64,000 bases of DNA from Rheinheimera sp. D18 (GCF_004345025.1 NZ_CP037745.1:2604001-2668000); one strand, 5' to 3'; positions 1-10,041 are shown, numbered from the stretch's first letter. Program-made: numbers and translations. Notes: generated from the sequence alone by a model not told the origin.

Positions 1-192
1 TGGTATCCCGCTACCATTATCCCGCACCCGAATAAGTTTGCTGCCGCCTTTTTCTATATCTATTTCAATAACATCTGCGCCAGCATCTAGGCTATTTTCA
101 ACCAGCTCTTTTACTACTGAGGCTGGCCGCTCAACAACCTCTCCCGCCGCTATCTGATTCGCCAGCTGCGGGGATAATATTCGGATCGCCAT
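1..192 (-). CDS. mutL: DNA mismatch repair protein MutL, N-terminal part (cut by window edge)
   Basis: The reverse strand reads from an ATG at 192 into the typical MutL N-terminus: [20 protein letters not shown], then [13 protein letters not shown] and DNGSGIP. These are the ATP-binding motifs of the GHKL ATPase fold (Asn of [10 protein letters not shown]; DxGxG). MutL couples MutS mismatch recognition to downstream repair. Only the first 64 codons are present. It lies just downstream of amiB on the same strand, 2 bp after the amiB stop, in the tsaE-amiB-mutL order common in gammaproteobacteria, so co-transcription is likely. Confidence 0.95.
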   Translation of the reverse strand, partial: MAIRILSPQLANQIAAGEVVERPASVVKELVENSLDAGADVIEIDIEKGGSKLIRVRDNGSGIP

Positions 193-194
193 AT

Positions 195-1493
195 TTAAGG
201 GATCCGTAGCGTCTGGCCAACATTAATGCTGTCAGAGCTTAACTTATTAATATGCCGTAAGTCGTCGATAGAAACGTTATAACGCTGAGCCAATAGCGAT
301 AATGATTCACCGGCGCTAACTCGGTGTTCACGTGATCGTTGTTGCGCGAAGAGCGAATCTGCTGGCGGCGATTTTTCAAAATGGCGCTTTAATGCGGTAA
401 ATAATGACTGCGCTAGCTTAGACTGATGACTAGCTGACTTTAATAATTTTTCTTCTTGTGGGTTAGAAATAAAACCAATTTCTACCAAAATAGACGGAAT
501 ATCGGGTGCTTTAAGTACGCCAAGGCTGGCAGCTTGCGGCTCTTTTTTATGCAAAAAGGCAATTCGGTCTAACTCTAACAATACTTCGCTGGCAACTTGA
601 TGTGCGGTAATCATTGAATGATTCATCGACAAATCTAATACTGTTTGTGCCAGATAACGCTCATTCACTGAATCTTTAATAATTTCAGCTACACCACCAA
701 GCAGCTCAGAATGTCGCTCAGTTTGCTCCAGCATTCGGCCCACTTCGGTTGTCGCACGACGCATTGATAATACCCAAACCGATGCCCCGCGCGGTTGCGG
801 CGAAGTAAAGGCATCAGCGTGTATTGATACTAACAAATCAGCTTGCTGACCCCGAGCAATTTCGGTGCGTTTGTTTACATGAATATAATAGTCATTGGTG
901 CGCACCATCATGGCTTTCATGCCCGGCTGAGCATTAATTAATCTTGCCAACTGTGTTGCAACCGGCAAGGTGATGTTTTTTTCATAAAAACCACTAGGGC
1001 CTATAGAACCAGGGTCTTCGCCACCATGTCCAGCATCAATAGCAATAACAATATCGCGTGCCGCACGAATAGCGACTGGCGGTATGTTTTCTACTGGGCT
1101 GTCATCAAATAAGTCGACCACTAAACGGTGGCCGTATGGCGGTGTGGGCGGCAGCGCAAAAACACTCGTTTTAGTCGCCTTGTTTAAATCTAAAACAATA
1201 CGCATCTTGTTGGCATCGCCACTGCTACGAATGGCTTTAATTAGCGCAGACTCACCGGATATTTGCGGTAAGGTACTACCGCCTTTAATGTTGCTTAAAT
1301 CTATAACCAGTCGCTCTGGCTTATTTAGGGTAAAACTTTTGTGTACAGGCGCTGCCGCCATATCAAACACTATGCGGGTATTATCTGGTGACGGCCACAC
1401 CCGCACACCCTGAACCTGATTTGCCGCCGCGACTGAGCTCAGTAAAACCAGTAACAGTAAGCAGCTTTTAATTATGTAATTATTATTTTTCAT
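195..1493 (-). CDS. amiB: N-acetylmuramoyl-L-alanine amidase, AmiB-type with LysM
   Basis: Periplasmic zinc amidase that cleaves the lactyl-amide bond of peptidoglycan during daughter-cell separation. The 432-aa product has a signal peptide (about residues 1-24), an AMIN domain (about 28-128), an Amidase_3 domain (about 148-370) with zinc-ligand motifs [10 protein letters not shown] (His156), Glu171 and SIHAD (His225), the catalytic-side motif VEIGFISNP, and one C-terminal LysM repeat (about 388-431). The single LysM after Amidase_3 fits AmiB rather than AmiA or AmiC. It overlaps the end of tsaE by 11 bp and is followed by mutL, so the three are probably one operon. Confidence 0.93.
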   Translation of the reverse strand: MKNNNYIIKSCLLLLVLLSSVAAANQVQGVRVWPSPDNTRIVFDMAAAPVHKSFTLNKPERLVIDLSNIKGGSTLPQISGESALIKAIRSSGDANKMRIVLDLNKATKTSVFALPPTPPYGHRLVVDLFDDSPVENIPPVAIRAARDIVIAIDAGHGGEDPGSIGPSGFYEKNITLPVATQLARLINAQPGMKAMMVRTNDYYIHVNKRTEIARGQQADLLVSIHADAFTSPQPRGASVWVLSMRRATTEVGRMLEQTERHSELLGGVAEIIKDSVNERYLAQTVLDLSMNHSMITAHQVASEVLLELDRIAFLHKKEPQAASLGVLKAPDIPSILVEIGFISNPQEEKLLKSASHQSKLAQSLFTALKRHFEKSPPADSLFAQQRSREHRVSAGESLSLLAQRYNVSIDDLRHINKLSSDSINVGQTLRIP

Positions 1494-1953
1494 TATCTGC
1501 TAAGGCTTTTATTATGTTGGCACCCACATTGGTATTTGCCGTTAGCGTTACCTGTCGGTGCTCTTGCTGAAAAACTAAGTGTATGTCGAGATCGGGTATA
1601 GGTAAATAACCCATGCCTTGCTCCGGCCATTCGATCAAACATAACGTATCGGCACGAAAATAGTCGCGAATACCCATAAACTCTAATTCTTCGGCATCAC
1701 GTAAACGATATAGGTCAAAATGAAACACAGTAAAGCCAGCAAATTGATAAGGCTCAACCAAGGTGTAGGTTGGACTTTTAACCGTGCCATTATGGCCAAG
1801 CGCGTTAAGTAAGCCACGGCTAAAGGTGGTTTTACCTGCGCCTAAGCTACCATGCAAAAATAACGTTTGCCCAGGTTTTACATAGCGCGCAAGTTGCTGT
1901 GCCAACAATATTGTTGCCGCTTCATCTTTTAATACACTCTGATATTGCGCCAC
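1483..1953 (-). CDS. tsaE: tRNA threonylcarbamoyladenosine biosynthesis ATPase TsaE
   Basis: Cytoplasmic ATPase that drives the TsaBDE complex forming t6A37 on ANN-decoding tRNAs. The 156-aa length is normal. The P-loop GSLGAGKTTFSRG is at about residues 35-47, and the family motifs SPTYTLVEPY and FHFDLYRL follow. It is the first gene of the leftward tsaE-amiB-mutL set. The 170 bp between it and divergent queG must hold both promoters. Confidence 0.94.
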   Translation of the reverse strand: MAQYQSVLKDEAATILLAQQLARYVKPGQTLFLHGSLGAGKTTFSRGLLNALGHNGTVKSPTYTLVEPYQFAGFTVFHFDLYRLRDAEELEFMGIRDYFRADTLCLIEWPEQGMGYLPIPDLDIHLVFQQEHRQVTLTANTNVGANIIKALADNEK

Positions 1954-2123
1954 CGGTCACCACACTGTTTGCTACCATGAATAAATCGCTGCCATGTTAA
2001 CAAATTAAGTCACTAATGAGCCAGTAAAACCGCGTATTACCGCTTTAGCTAGCGCAACAGGTTAGCCGAGCTGCAACAATTTATGCTAAATTACCCACCC
2101 TTACATCAGTTACTACTGTTTCT

Positions 2124-3251
2124 ATGGATTATGCAGCGCTAGCGCAACAAATAAAAACGTGGGCAAAAGAGTTAGGTTTTGCTGATCTAGGTATTACTGG
2201 CGTTAGTTTGCCCGACGCCGAGCGCCACTTACAACACTGGCTAGATGCTGGCTATCACGGTGAAATGGACTACATGGCTAGCCATGGCATGTTAAGAGCA
2301 AGGCCCGCCGAATTAGTTCCCGGCACAGTTAGGGTGCTTAGTGTACGAATGGATTACTTGCCGCAGGGTGCGGGTTTTGCTACAAACTTGGCTGACCCAA
2401 CGCAGGCCTATATTAGCCGCTATGCGCTAGGCCGAGATTATCACAAACTGATACGCAACCGCTTAAAGCAATTAGGCCAACGCATTAACCAGCAGGTGGC
2501 TGAACTAGGTTTTCGTCCCTTTACCGATTCAGCACCAATATTAGAACGCCCACTAGCCCAACAAGCTGGCCTAGGTTGGGTGGGTAAACACAGCTTATTA
2601 TTAAACCAAGAAGCCGGTTCGTGGTTTTTCCTTGGCGAACTACTCATCAATTTACCGCTGCCTATTGATACACCTCATGATGGCAATTGCGGTAGCTGCG
2701 TGGCTTGCATCACCAGTTGCCCCACAGGCGCTATTGTTGCGCCCTATGTAGTTGACGGCCGTCGCTGTATTTCGTATTTAACTATTGAGCTTAAAGGCGC
2801 AATACCTGAAGAGTTTCGCTCATTAATTGGCAACCGCATTTATGGCTGTGACGACTGCCAGTTAGTTTGCCCAGAAAACCGTCAGGCCCCACTATCAATA
2901 GAAGCCGACTTTCAGCGCCGAGAACAATGGCAAAACCAAAGTTTACTCAGTTTGTTTAATTGGCAAGAACACGAATTTCTGAATTACACTGAAGGCAGTG
3001 CAATTCGTCGTATTGGTTTTGAGCGCTGGCAGCGCAATATTGCTGTAGCTTTAGGTAACGCACCGTACAGCGATACGGTTATTAGCGCTTTACAGCAAAA
3101 GTTAGCAGACACCACTGCCTTAGTTGCCGAGCACATTCACTGGGCATTACAGCAGCAAAAACGCAAAGGCTGGCAGCAAGACTCATTAATACCCCGAAAA
3201 ACCGCACGTTTAGTGCGTATTATCGAAAAAGGTTTGCCTCGAGATGCTTAA
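2124..3251 (+). CDS. queG: Epoxyqueuosine reductase QueG
   Basis: Catalyses the last step of queuosine synthesis in tRNA, reducing epoxyqueuosine to queuosine with cobalamin and two [4Fe-4S] clusters. The 375-aa product shows the N-terminal cobalamin-binding region and two cysteine motifs: CGSCVACITSCPTGAI (about residues 190-205) and CDDCQLVCPEN. A HEAT-like C-terminal part follows. It is divergent from tsaE, a common arrangement. Its last 32 bp overlap the convergent DUF1289 gene. Confidence 0.94.
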   Translation: MDYAALAQQIKTWAKELGFADLGITGVSLPDAERHLQHWLDAGYHGEMDYMASHGMLRARPAELVPGTVRVLSVRMDYLPQGAGFATNLADPTQAYISRYALGRDYHKLIRNRLKQLGQRINQQVAELGFRPFTDSAPILERPLAQQAGLGWVGKHSLLLNQEAGSWFFLGELLINLPLPIDTPHDGNCGSCVACITSCPTGAIVAPYVVDGRRCISYLTIELKGAIPEEFRSLIGNRIYGCDDCQLVCPENRQAPLSIEADFQRREQWQNQSLLSLFNWQEHEFLNYTEGSAIRRIGFERWQRNIAVALGNAPYSDTVISALQQKLADTTALVAEHIHWALQQQKRKGWQQDSLIPRKTARLVRIIEKGLPRDA

Positions 3252-3420
3252 GTTTGGCATCTCGCTCATCTTTTCGTTGTTTAGCCGCAATTAAAATTTG
3301 TTGCTGTTGTTGTTCGCTCGCCGTGCTCCACTGCGTGATCTCGGTTAATAGCCGGCCACAACCAAGACAGCAGTCTTGCTGATCTAAACAGCAATTTCGA
3401 ACACAGGGCGAACGCAACAT
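3220..3420 (-). CDS. Small DUF1289-type cysteine protein
   Basis: A 66-aa protein with a dense N-terminal cysteine motif (CVRNC, CC, CLGCGR), matching the DUF1289 pattern CxxxC-x6-CxGCxR, which probably binds metal. The rest is polar and glutamine-rich. It overlaps the 3' end of queG tail-to-tail by 32 bp. No function is known to me for this family. Confidence 0.75.
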   Translation of the reverse strand: MLRSPCVRNCCLDQQDCCLGCGRLLTEITQWSTASEQQQQQILIAAKQRKDERDAKLKHLEANLFR

Positions 3421-3440
3421 AACTACCTTCTTTATTTAGC

Positions 3441-4943
3441 CTACACTGCGCTCGTTGACAGCATAGTGCCGGTTTCCTCTAAACGCTGGTGCCAAGATAA
3501 GGCTTCAGTTAATAAGTGTGGTGTATGCCCACCTTTTGCGCAAGCTCGGTTATAGTAATCTAATAAAGCTTCACGATAGGTCGGGTGAACACAATGCGTG
3601 ATCACCTGAACTGCGCGCTCACGCGGTGCTAAACCACGTAAATCAGCTAAACCTTGCTCTGTTACTAAAATATCAACATCGTGTTCCGTGTGATCAACAT
3701 GGCTTACCATAGGCACGACACTAGAAATAGTGCCGTCTTTAGCCACCGATTTAGTAACAAAAATAGCTAAATGCGCATTGCGGGCAAAATCACCAGAGCC
3801 ACCAATACCATTCATCATTCTAGTGCCACAAACGTGGGTAGAGTTAATGTTGCCGTACAGATCAAATTCTAGCGCAGTGTTAATGGCAATAATGCCTAAA
3901 CGGCGCACTAATTCAGGATGGTTAGATATTTCTTGCGGTCGCAGTACCAGCTTATGTTTATATTTATCTAAATTACCAAACACACTTTTATTACGCCGCT
4001 CGGATAAGGTAATGGAGCTTCCTGAAGCAAAATCCAGTTTGCCGGCATCAATTAAATCAAAGGTAGAATCTTGTAGCACTTCAGAATACATCGTTAAGTG
4101 TTCAAACGACGAGGCGATTAAGCCAGTCATTACTGAGTTGGCGATATTACCAATACCCGCTTGTAATGGGCCAAGATTTTTTGGTAAGCGCCCATCTACT
4201 ACTTCTTGTTCTAAAAATGCGACTAAATGATTAGCAATTGCTTGTGTGTCGGCATCAGGCTCAGTAACGGTTGAAGGTGAGTCAGTTTTATCGGTGAACA
4301 CTATGGCAACAATTTTTGCCGGATCAATTGGAATGGCAGTACTACCAATACGATCATCCGCTTTAACTAATGGCACTGGCGTGCGCGTTGGCCGATAACT
4401 GGGAATGTAGATATCATGCAAACCTTCTAAATTTGGGTTTTGACCAAGGTTAATTTCAATAATCACCTTTTTGGCAAAAATAGCAAAGCTTGCCGAGTTC
4501 CCCACTGACGTAGTTGGCACAATATGGCCTTGCTCGGTAATGGCAACTGCTTCAATAATCGCAATATCGGGCAGCTTTAGCTGATGATTACGCAATTGCT
4601 CTACGGTTTCAGATAAATGTTGGTCAATAAACATAACTTGACCGCTGTTAATCGCTTTGCGTAATGTACTGTCAACTTGAAACGGCATCCGTCGTGCCAG
4701 CATACCGGCTTCGGTCATTTTTTTATCAAGATCGTTACCTAAAGATGCGCCGGTCATTAAGGTAATTTTCATTGGTGTAGTTAACGCTTTTAGTGCCAAC
4801 GCTTGGGGCACTGCTTTGGCTTCGCCAGCACGGGTAAAACCACTCATTCCCACGGTCATACCATCTTCAATCATGTCAGCGGCAAGTTCAGCTGACATTA
4901 CTTTAGTGTGCAATGAAGCAAGGCGAATACGTTCTAACGACAT
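3441..4943 (-). CDS. Acetyl-CoA hydrolase / succinate-type CoA transferase
   Basis: A 500-aa cytoplasmic CoA transferase of the Cat1/Ach1/YgfH (ScpC) class, which moves CoA between acetyl- or propionyl-CoA and succinate or acetate. Family signatures are MTGASLGN near the N-terminus, YSEVLQDS, NSTHVCGTRMMNGIGGSGDF, VPMVSHVDHTEHDVDI and TEQGLADLRGLAPRERA. The length is typical. It appears monocistronic, ending 20 bp before the DUF1289 start on the same strand. Substrate preference cannot be told from the sequence. Confidence 0.88.
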   Translation of the reverse strand: MSLERIRLASLHTKVMSAELAADMIEDGMTVGMSGFTRAGEAKAVPQALALKALTTPMKITLMTGASLGNDLDKKMTEAGMLARRMPFQVDSTLRKAINSGQVMFIDQHLSETVEQLRNHQLKLPDIAIIEAVAITEQGHIVPTTSVGNSASFAIFAKKVIIEINLGQNPNLEGLHDIYIPSYRPTRTPVPLVKADDRIGSTAIPIDPAKIVAIVFTDKTDSPSTVTEPDADTQAIANHLVAFLEQEVVDGRLPKNLGPLQAGIGNIANSVMTGLIASSFEHLTMYSEVLQDSTFDLIDAGKLDFASGSSITLSERRNKSVFGNLDKYKHKLVLRPQEISNHPELVRRLGIIAINTALEFDLYGNINSTHVCGTRMMNGIGGSGDFARNAHLAIFVTKSVAKDGTISSVVPMVSHVDHTEHDVDILVTEQGLADLRGLAPRERAVQVITHCVHPTYREALLDYYNRACAKGGHTPHLLTEALSWHQRLEETGTMLSTSAV

Positions 4944-5067
4944 AAGCTATTATCTCAGTACGACAAAAAGGGCGTCATTCTATGAGTAAAGATAGCAGCT
5001 GACTAGCCAACCTAGACTTAAGTCTAATAAGAATAGAGCAATAAATCACTCGGCGTAAAATAGCAAT

Positions 5068-5097
5068 AAAAAAAGCCGCTAAAAAGCGGCTTTTTTT
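5068..5097 (-). terminator. Rho-independent terminator after tRNA-Gly
   Basis: A stem AGCCGCT/AGCGGCT with A-rich and T-rich flanks on both sides (A7 left, T7 right), so it can act on either strand. It lies just downstream of the leftward tRNA-Gly. Confidence 0.85.
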
Positions 5098-5104
5098 ATT
5101 AATT

Positions 5105-5180
5105 TGGAGCGAGTAACGAGGTTCGAACTCGTGACCTCGACCTTGGCAAGGTCGCGCTCTACCAGCTGAGCTATACTCGC
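5105..5180 (-). tRNA. tRNA-Gly (anticodon GCC)
   Basis: The reverse strand folds as a complete cloverleaf: acceptor GCGAGTA/TACTCGC, D-loop AGCTCAGCTGGTAGAGC, anticodon loop TTGCCAA with GCC, T-loop GTTCGAAC and an encoded 3' CCA. Length is 76 nt. It is downstream of orn and followed by a strong terminator. Confidence 0.97.
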
Positions 5181-5246
5181 AAAATCTAACGCTGTTGCGT
5201 TCTGATGGCGCGCATTTTACAAAATCGGTTGGCTTATGCAAGCATT

Positions 5247-5798
5247 TTATTCAGGTAATTTAAAAAAATGCGTGCGATAGGTTACTAATTCAGCAATTGA
5301 CTCGCGAATATCGTCTAGCGCTAAATGGCTGCCGGCTTTTTGTACTTTCGCTAATACATCAGGGTGCCAGCGCCGTGCCAATTCTTTTACCGTACTCACG
5401 TCTAAATTACGGTAGTGAAAAAAAGCTTCCAATTGTGGTGCATATTCTGCTAAAAAACGCCGGTCTTGGCCAATGCTATTGCCACACATTGGCGATTTAC
5501 CCGCATTTACATATTGCTGTAAAAAGGCAATTGTTTGCTGCTCAGCCTCAGCTAAGCTAACGCTACTTGCACGACAGCGGGCGGTTAAACCACTTTTGCC
5601 ATGTTGCTCAACACACCAAGCACTCATATTATCTAGCACCTCGTCCGATTGTTTAATAGCAAACACCGGCCCTTCAGCGAGTATATTTAACTGACTATCA
5701 GTAACTATGGTCGCCATTTCTAGAATAACGTCGGTTTTTGGCTCTAGTCCGGTCATTTCTAAATCAAGCCAAACTAGATTATTATCATTTACACTCAT
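5247..5798 (-). CDS. orn: Oligoribonuclease
   Basis: DEDDh 3'-5' exonuclease that degrades 2-5 nt RNAs and pGpG. The 183-aa product shows [11 protein letters not shown] (first acidic pair), [12 protein letters not shown] and [11 protein letters not shown], all classic Orn motifs. The ATG at 5798 is preferred; a TTG lies one codon upstream and GGG precedes both. It is divergent from rsgA, the usual gammaproteobacterial neighbour. Confidence 0.96.
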   Translation of the reverse strand: MSVNDNNLVWLDLEMTGLEPKTDVILEMATIVTDSQLNILAEGPVFAIKQSDEVLDNMSAWCVEQHGKSGLTARCRASSVSLAEAEQQTIAFLQQYVNAGKSPMCGNSIGQDRRFLAEYAPQLEAFFHYRNLDVSTVKELARRWHPDVLAKVQKAGSHLALDDIRESIAELVTYRTHFFKLPE

Positions 5799-5909
5799 CA
5801 AAAGCCCTTACGCAGCATGCTGCTTTGTTCATTTACAGAATACGGGTATCATACACGCCCTAAGCTTAGCAGTAATAGCATCCTTTACATCAGAGCGAAA
5901 ACAGACGCC

Positions 5910-6944
5910 GTGACGAAGAAAAAACATCTTACCCAGCGCCAACAGCAGCGCATTGTCGATAACGCCAGTAAAAGGCTAAGGGTAGCAAAAAACAAAGGTG
6001 TCGAATCTGTTGATGACGCCAGCTTTGCCGCCGTAGAAACCGGTTTAGTATTAAGCCGCTTTGGCCAGCACGCCGACGTTGAAGATCAGCACGGCGACGT
6101 GGTGCGCTGTAATATGCGCCGCGCTATTGCCTCACTGGTAACCGGTGATCAGGTAATTTGGCGTCGCGCATTGCACCCCACAGGTGGTGTAGATGGCGTA
6201 ATTGATGCGGTAGAAGAACGCAGCTCAGTGCTATTACGCCCCGATTTTTATGATGGCCTAAAACCAGTAGCCGCTAATATCGACTTAATGATTATTGTTT
6301 CAGCTATTTTACCTACGCTGTCACTAAATATTATCGACCGCTACTTAGTTGCTGCCGAAATAACCGGCATTAAACCCTTGCTGGTCATTAATAAAGTAGA
6401 CTTACTTAGCGCAGATGAACTACAAGCTACCGAGCAGCAACTCGCGTTATATCAAAAGCTTGGCTATGACTTTTTGCTGGTTAGCGCTAAAGCCAACTTG
6501 GGCATGCAGCAATTACTCGATTACTTACATAGCGGCACCAGCATCTTTGTTGGTCAATCCGGTGTGGGTAAATCATCATTAATGAACAGCCTAATGCCAG
6601 GCCTAGCGGCACACACCCAAGAGGTTTCGACTAACTCAGGTCTTGGGCAGCATACAACCACGGTATCGCGGTTGTATCATTTACCTAATGGTGGAGATCT
6701 AATAGACTCACCGGGTATTCGCGAATTTGCTCTATGGCATTTAACCGCTGAAGAAGTAACGCGCGGTTTTGTCGAGTTTACGCCTTGGTTAGGGCGCTGC
6801 AAATACCGCGACTGCAAACATATTGCCGATCCGGGCTGTGCCATTCAGCATGCCGTCGAGAATGGCGAGGTTAGCCATGAACGCTACGACAGCTATTTAA
6901 AAATTCTCGCCAGTATGGCGCAAGATAAACCCAATTATTTTTAA
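5910..6944 (+). CDS. rsgA: Ribosome small-subunit GTPase RsgA
   Basis: Circularly permuted GTPase that checks late 30S assembly. The GTG start at 5910 gives 344 aa beginning VTKKKHLTQRQQQR, which matches the basic N-terminus of the family; the open frame extends 31 codons further up, but that part reads across the intergenic region. An OB-fold comes first, then NKVD (G4), SAK (G5), GQSGVGKSSLMN (G1) and DSPGIREF (G3). A zinc motif with Cys and His residues (CKYRDCKHIADPGC) is at the C-terminus. It is divergent from orn and followed by psd, as in many relatives. Confidence 0.95.
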   Translation: MTKKKHLTQRQQQRIVDNASKRLRVAKNKGVESVDDASFAAVETGLVLSRFGQHADVEDQHGDVVRCNMRRAIASLVTGDQVIWRRALHPTGGVDGVIDAVEERSSVLLRPDFYDGLKPVAANIDLMIIVSAILPTLSLNIIDRYLVAAEITGIKPLLVINKVDLLSADELQATEQQLALYQKLGYDFLLVSAKANLGMQQLLDYLHSGTSIFVGQSGVGKSSLMNSLMPGLAAHTQEVSTNSGLGQHTTTVSRLYHLPNGGDLIDSPGIREFALWHLTAEEVTRGFVEFTPWLGRCKYRDCKHIADPGCAIQHAVENGEVSHERYDSYLKILASMAQDKPNYF

Positions 6945-6980
6945 CCGAGCACCAATAACTAACTTATAACTGAGAGCACA

Positions 6981-7838
6981 ATGGATAATTTAAAAATTAC
7001 CCTGCAGTATCTGCTGCCAAAGCATTTAATTTCACGCTTAGTAGGTAAACTTGCCGCGGCAAAACTGGGCTGGTTTACACATTTTTTAATTAACCGTTTT
7101 ATTAAGGCTTACGGTATTAATATGGCTGAAGCGCAATTTGAAAACGCCGAGCAATATGCCAGCTTTAACGAATTTTTTACTCGGCCATTAAAAGACGGCA
7201 TTCGCCCACTAGCTACTGAGACCAACATTATTGCTCATCCGGTAGATGGCTGTATTAGCCAACTAGGCCCTATTGTGCAGGGGCAACTGGTGCAAGCAAA
7301 AAACCATAGCTATTCGCTGCAAGCGTTATTAGGCGGCGATATAGCCACTGCCGAGCCATTTATGGGCGGCGAATTTGCCACTATTTATTTAGCACCTAAA
7401 GATTATCATCGCATTCATATGCCAATTACAGGCACATTACGGCAAATGATTTACGTCCCTGGAGACCTGTTTTCCGTTAACCCGTTAACCGCTGAAAACG
7501 TACCCGACTTATTTGCCCGCAATGAACGCGTAGTCACTATTTTTGATACCGAGTTAGGGCCAATGGCCTTGGTATTAGTAGGCGCAACTATTGTTGCCAG
7601 CATTGAAACCGTATGGGCCGGCACGGTAACGCCACCAGCCGGTAAGCATGTATTCCGTTGGAATTATCCGGCACACGGTAAAACCGCGATTACGCTAGAA
7701 AAAGGCGCCGAAATGGGCCGCTTTAAATTAGGCTCTACTGTCGTGTTGGCATTTCCAGCTAATAAACTACAATTTTTAGCTGAGCAACAAGCAGGCACAG
7801 TAACCCGCATGGGTGAGCCGTTTGCTAAGCTAAACTAA
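6981..7838 (+). CDS. psd: Phosphatidylserine decarboxylase proenzyme
   Basis: Inner-membrane pyruvoyl enzyme that makes phosphatidylethanolamine. The 285-aa proenzyme has the self-cleavage motif LGST (cut between Gly251 and Ser252, which becomes the pyruvoyl group), plus HPVDG and [13 protein letters not shown], where the catalytic triad residues reside. It starts 36 bp after rsgA on the same strand. Confidence 0.96.
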   Translation: MDNLKITLQYLLPKHLISRLVGKLAAAKLGWFTHFLINRFIKAYGINMAEAQFENAEQYASFNEFFTRPLKDGIRPLATETNIIAHPVDGCISQLGPIVQGQLVQAKNHSYSLQALLGGDIATAEPFMGGEFATIYLAPKDYHRIHMPITGTLRQMIYVPGDLFSVNPLTAENVPDLFARNERVVTIFDTELGPMALVLVGATIVASIETVWAGTVTPPAGKHVFRWNYPAHGKTAITLEKGAEMGRFKLGSTVVLAFPANKLQFLAEQQAGTVTRMGEPFAKLN

Positions 7839-7875
7839 CGTTTAGGCCATAACTAATTTTTCAAGGTGGAGATAA

Positions 7876-8571
7876 ATGCAAATTATTGCCCATCGCGGTG
7901 CTAGCGGCGAATATCCAGAAAACACGCTGTTAGCATTCGACCACGCCATTATGCAGTGTGCCGACGCTATCGAACTTGATGTGTTTGTGGTTGATGGCGA
8001 ATTAATTGTCATCCACGACTACCACTTAGCACGCACCACTAATGGCACTGGCAGTATTTATCAGCACAGCTTAGCCCAGCTAATGCAGCTAGATGCCGGC
8101 AGCGGCGAGAAAATTCCTACGCTGTGGCAGGTGCTGCAGCGCGTGCAAAATAAGTTATGGTTGAATATTGAATTAAAGGGTGAAAACACCGTAGCGCCGT
8201 TACTAGCACTGCTGCAACAAGCCGAGCAACAACTTGGTTTTGACTGCCAGCAATTGCTAATCTCGTCGTTTAACCATCATTTATTATTACAGCTAAAACA
8301 CACTAGGCCGGAGTTAAAGCTCGGTGCGCTAACAGCCAGTTTACCCATTGATTACGCGGCCTTTGCCCAGCAGCTGCAAGCTTACTCGGTTAACTGCGAT
8401 ATTAGTTTTATTAACCAAGCCTTTGTTGATGATGCTAAAGCGCGTGGGCTGAAAGTGTATGTGTATACGGTTGATAGTGCAGATGACATTGCCAGAATGC
8501 AGCAATATGGTGTAGATGGCATTTTTACTAATTATCCAGCAAGAAGTCGAGGCTGCTTATTGCCGCAGTAA
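7876..8571 (+). CDS. Glycerophosphodiester phosphodiesterase family protein
   Basis: A 231-aa TIM-barrel GDPD enzyme without a signal peptide, so probably cytoplasmic (UgpQ-like). It hydrolyses glycerophosphodiesters to glycerol-3-phosphate and an alcohol. Motifs are AHRGASGEYPENTLLAF, IELDVFVVDGELIVIHDY and the C-terminal VYTVDSADDIARM...GVDGIFTNYP. A Shine-Dalgarno (GGTGGAG) precedes the ATG. It lies 37 bp after psd, so lipid synthesis and lipid turnover genes may be co-transcribed. Confidence 0.92.
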   Translation: MQIIAHRGASGEYPENTLLAFDHAIMQCADAIELDVFVVDGELIVIHDYHLARTTNGTGSIYQHSLAQLMQLDAGSGEKIPTLWQVLQRVQNKLWLNIELKGENTVAPLLALLQQAEQQLGFDCQQLLISSFNHHLLLQLKHTRPELKLGALTASLPIDYAAFAQQLQAYSVNCDISFINQAFVDDAKARGLKVYVYTVDSADDIARMQQYGVDGIFTNYPARSRGCLLPQ

Positions 8572-8605
8572 AGTGTAGGTAAAGCTAAGTTAACTCACTT
8601 GGCTG

Positions 8606-8998
8606 TTAATGCTCGTCTTCACAGCTATTGCAGCTATTACATAAGCGCATATTCATTACGTGCGCTAATACTACCAGCGCCGCACCTACCATTAATACGA
8701 CGTGCTCGTAATCCGCGCCCCAAGTATCCTTTTGCCAGTAAATAAAACCGCCAAGAAATAACGAGTAAAACGGATAAAGTTTACGGTGGTAACGATGAAA
8801 ACCAATAAACAACGTAATAAAGCCCAGCACCATAGTAATCAGTAATACAATGCGTTCAAAAGCGTGATTATGCACTGCACTTAACCCCAACAAAGGCAAT
8901 ACAGGCAGAATAACCGGCAGCAAAATACAGTGAATAGCGCAAAGCGACGTTACTGTAATACCGATTTTATCAAATGCATTTCTAACCGCTGCTAACAC
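8606..8998 (-). CDS. MerC-domain inner-membrane protein
   Basis: A small membrane protein with the MerC motif SLCAIHCILLPVILP and four hydrophobic segments, ending in a cysteine-rich tail (CNSCNSC). MerC family members can bind or import mercuric ion, but many chromosomal homologues have no mer genes nearby, as here. The start is uncertain: GTG at 8998 (130 aa) puts the family domain at the N-terminus. A GTG at 9094 in the same frame would add 32 mostly hydrophobic residues. Confidence 0.75.
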   Translation of the reverse strand: MLAAVRNAFDKIGITVTSLCAIHCILLPVILPVLPLLGLSAVHNHAFERIVLLITMVLGFITLFIGFHRYHRKLYPFYSLFLGGFIYWQKDTWGADYEHVVLMVGAALVVLAHVMNMRLCNSCNSCEDEH

Positions 8999-9165
8999 GA
9001 TGCTCACTCTAGATAGTAAAACTAATGAAACGATATAGTATAACAAAACATTTGCGAAGGGAACGGTTCGTGTAAAAAATACTTTTGTTCTCACCCGCCA
9101 CGCGTGCTGAAGTGAATACAGGCTTATGGCATAATGCCGCCATTATTTTTTAGGTAAGCGCGATT

Positions 9166-9474
9166 ATGGATACTTTACTTACGCAACTTGATGACAATTT
9201 GAAAGAGCTGTACCGCAAAGCCGTAGACGCTGATGCACTGCTTGATAACTTGCAACAGCAAGGCCATGCCAAACACCAACGCATTTTTGCTGATAGCCAA
9301 TTATTTCAAGCGTCTAGTAATCGCTTTATGCCTTATTTAGCCGAAACGGCAGAACAGGTAGCCGCAATGCGCCATAGTCAGCAGTTTAACACCGCTACGC
9401 TGCAGCGTGTTGTGCAGCAGTTAAAGCAGCTACACAGCACGCTAGCTGAGTTTCGCGCAGCCATCAGTAGCTAA
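9166..9474 (+). CDS. priC: Primosomal replication protein PriC-like
   Basis: A 102-aa helical protein whose motif LFQASSNRFMPYLAETAEQV resembles the PriC core. PriC takes part in replication restart by helping to load DnaB at stalled forks. The family assignment rests on this motif and length only. The start follows GGTAAG and lies in a short gap divergent from the MerC gene. Confidence 0.65.
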   Translation: MDTLLTQLDDNLKELYRKAVDADALLDNLQQQGHAKHQRIFADSQLFQASSNRFMPYLAETAEQVAAMRHSQQFNTATLQRVVQQLKQLHSTLAEFRAAISS

Positions 9475-9489
9475 ATTAGCCGACATATT

Positions 9490-10041
9490 TTACTGACTTA
9501 CTTTAGGTAGTGCCGCGCTATGCTGCTCTACTTTTGGTAATAGCACCTTGTTAAACCAGTTTTGCAACATGGTTTGTTCATAATGAAAATCGTTAGAATT
9601 AGTATTTTGCCCTATGGTTTGCATAAAACCCAGATCGCGTAGCTTTTCTTCTTCGTTTAACAGTTCTTCGCCAAAATTATCACGCAGTACATGGTTAAAC
9701 TTAATGGCGGGTGAGTATAAATCTTTCACTATGCGTAGCGCATTACCAGCACCACCTGCGAAGTAGTCTACATCACCGGCAAGATCGATATCAGTAACCG
9801 TAACCTGCCAGCTATAGCCTTCTGGCAACTTGGCGGCGAGCTGTTGAAAAAACTCATCAAACTTTTTCATTACCCGTTCACGGTACACTTTACGATTATC
9901 GTTTGCAGGTTGAATATCAGTAAATTTTTCTGGCTGCTGCCATTTTACTTCAACCTCGGCAGAGTGCAGCTCGGCCGAATAAATTGTGCTGCATAGCAGC
10001 GCCGCAAATCCGCAAATAACAAGTTTATTACGCATCGCCAA
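9490..10041 (-). CDS. DUF3016 family exported protein
   Basis: A 183-aa protein with a Sec-type signal peptide (hydrophobic residues 7-22). The mature part VEVKWQQPEKFTDI, YRERVMKKFDEFFQQLAAKLPEGYSWQVTVTDIDLAGDVDY and IVKDLYSPAIKF matches DUF3016, found mainly in Alteromonadales and Xanthomonadales. The function is unknown; periplasmic location is predicted. It converges on priC (15 bp between stops). Confidence 0.75.
   Translation of the reverse strand: MAMRNKLVICGFAALLCSTIYSAELHSAEVEVKWQQPEKFTDIQPANDNRKVYRERVMKKFDEFFQQLAAKLPEGYSWQVTVTDIDLAGDVDYFAGGAGNALRIVKDLYSPAIKFNHVLRDNFGEELLNEEEKLRDLGFMQTIGQNTNSNDFHYEQTMLQNWFNKVLLPKVEQHSAALPKVSQ

Noticed and set aside
4975-5241. 88-aa ORF across the tRNA-Gly region
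   Set aside because: It is a translation of the tRNA gene and its terminator on the same strand, with no family match.
8999-9094. Longer N-terminus of the MerC-domain protein
   Set aside because: The extra 32 residues do not match the family, whose domain begins close to the start; the shorter GTG start was preferred.
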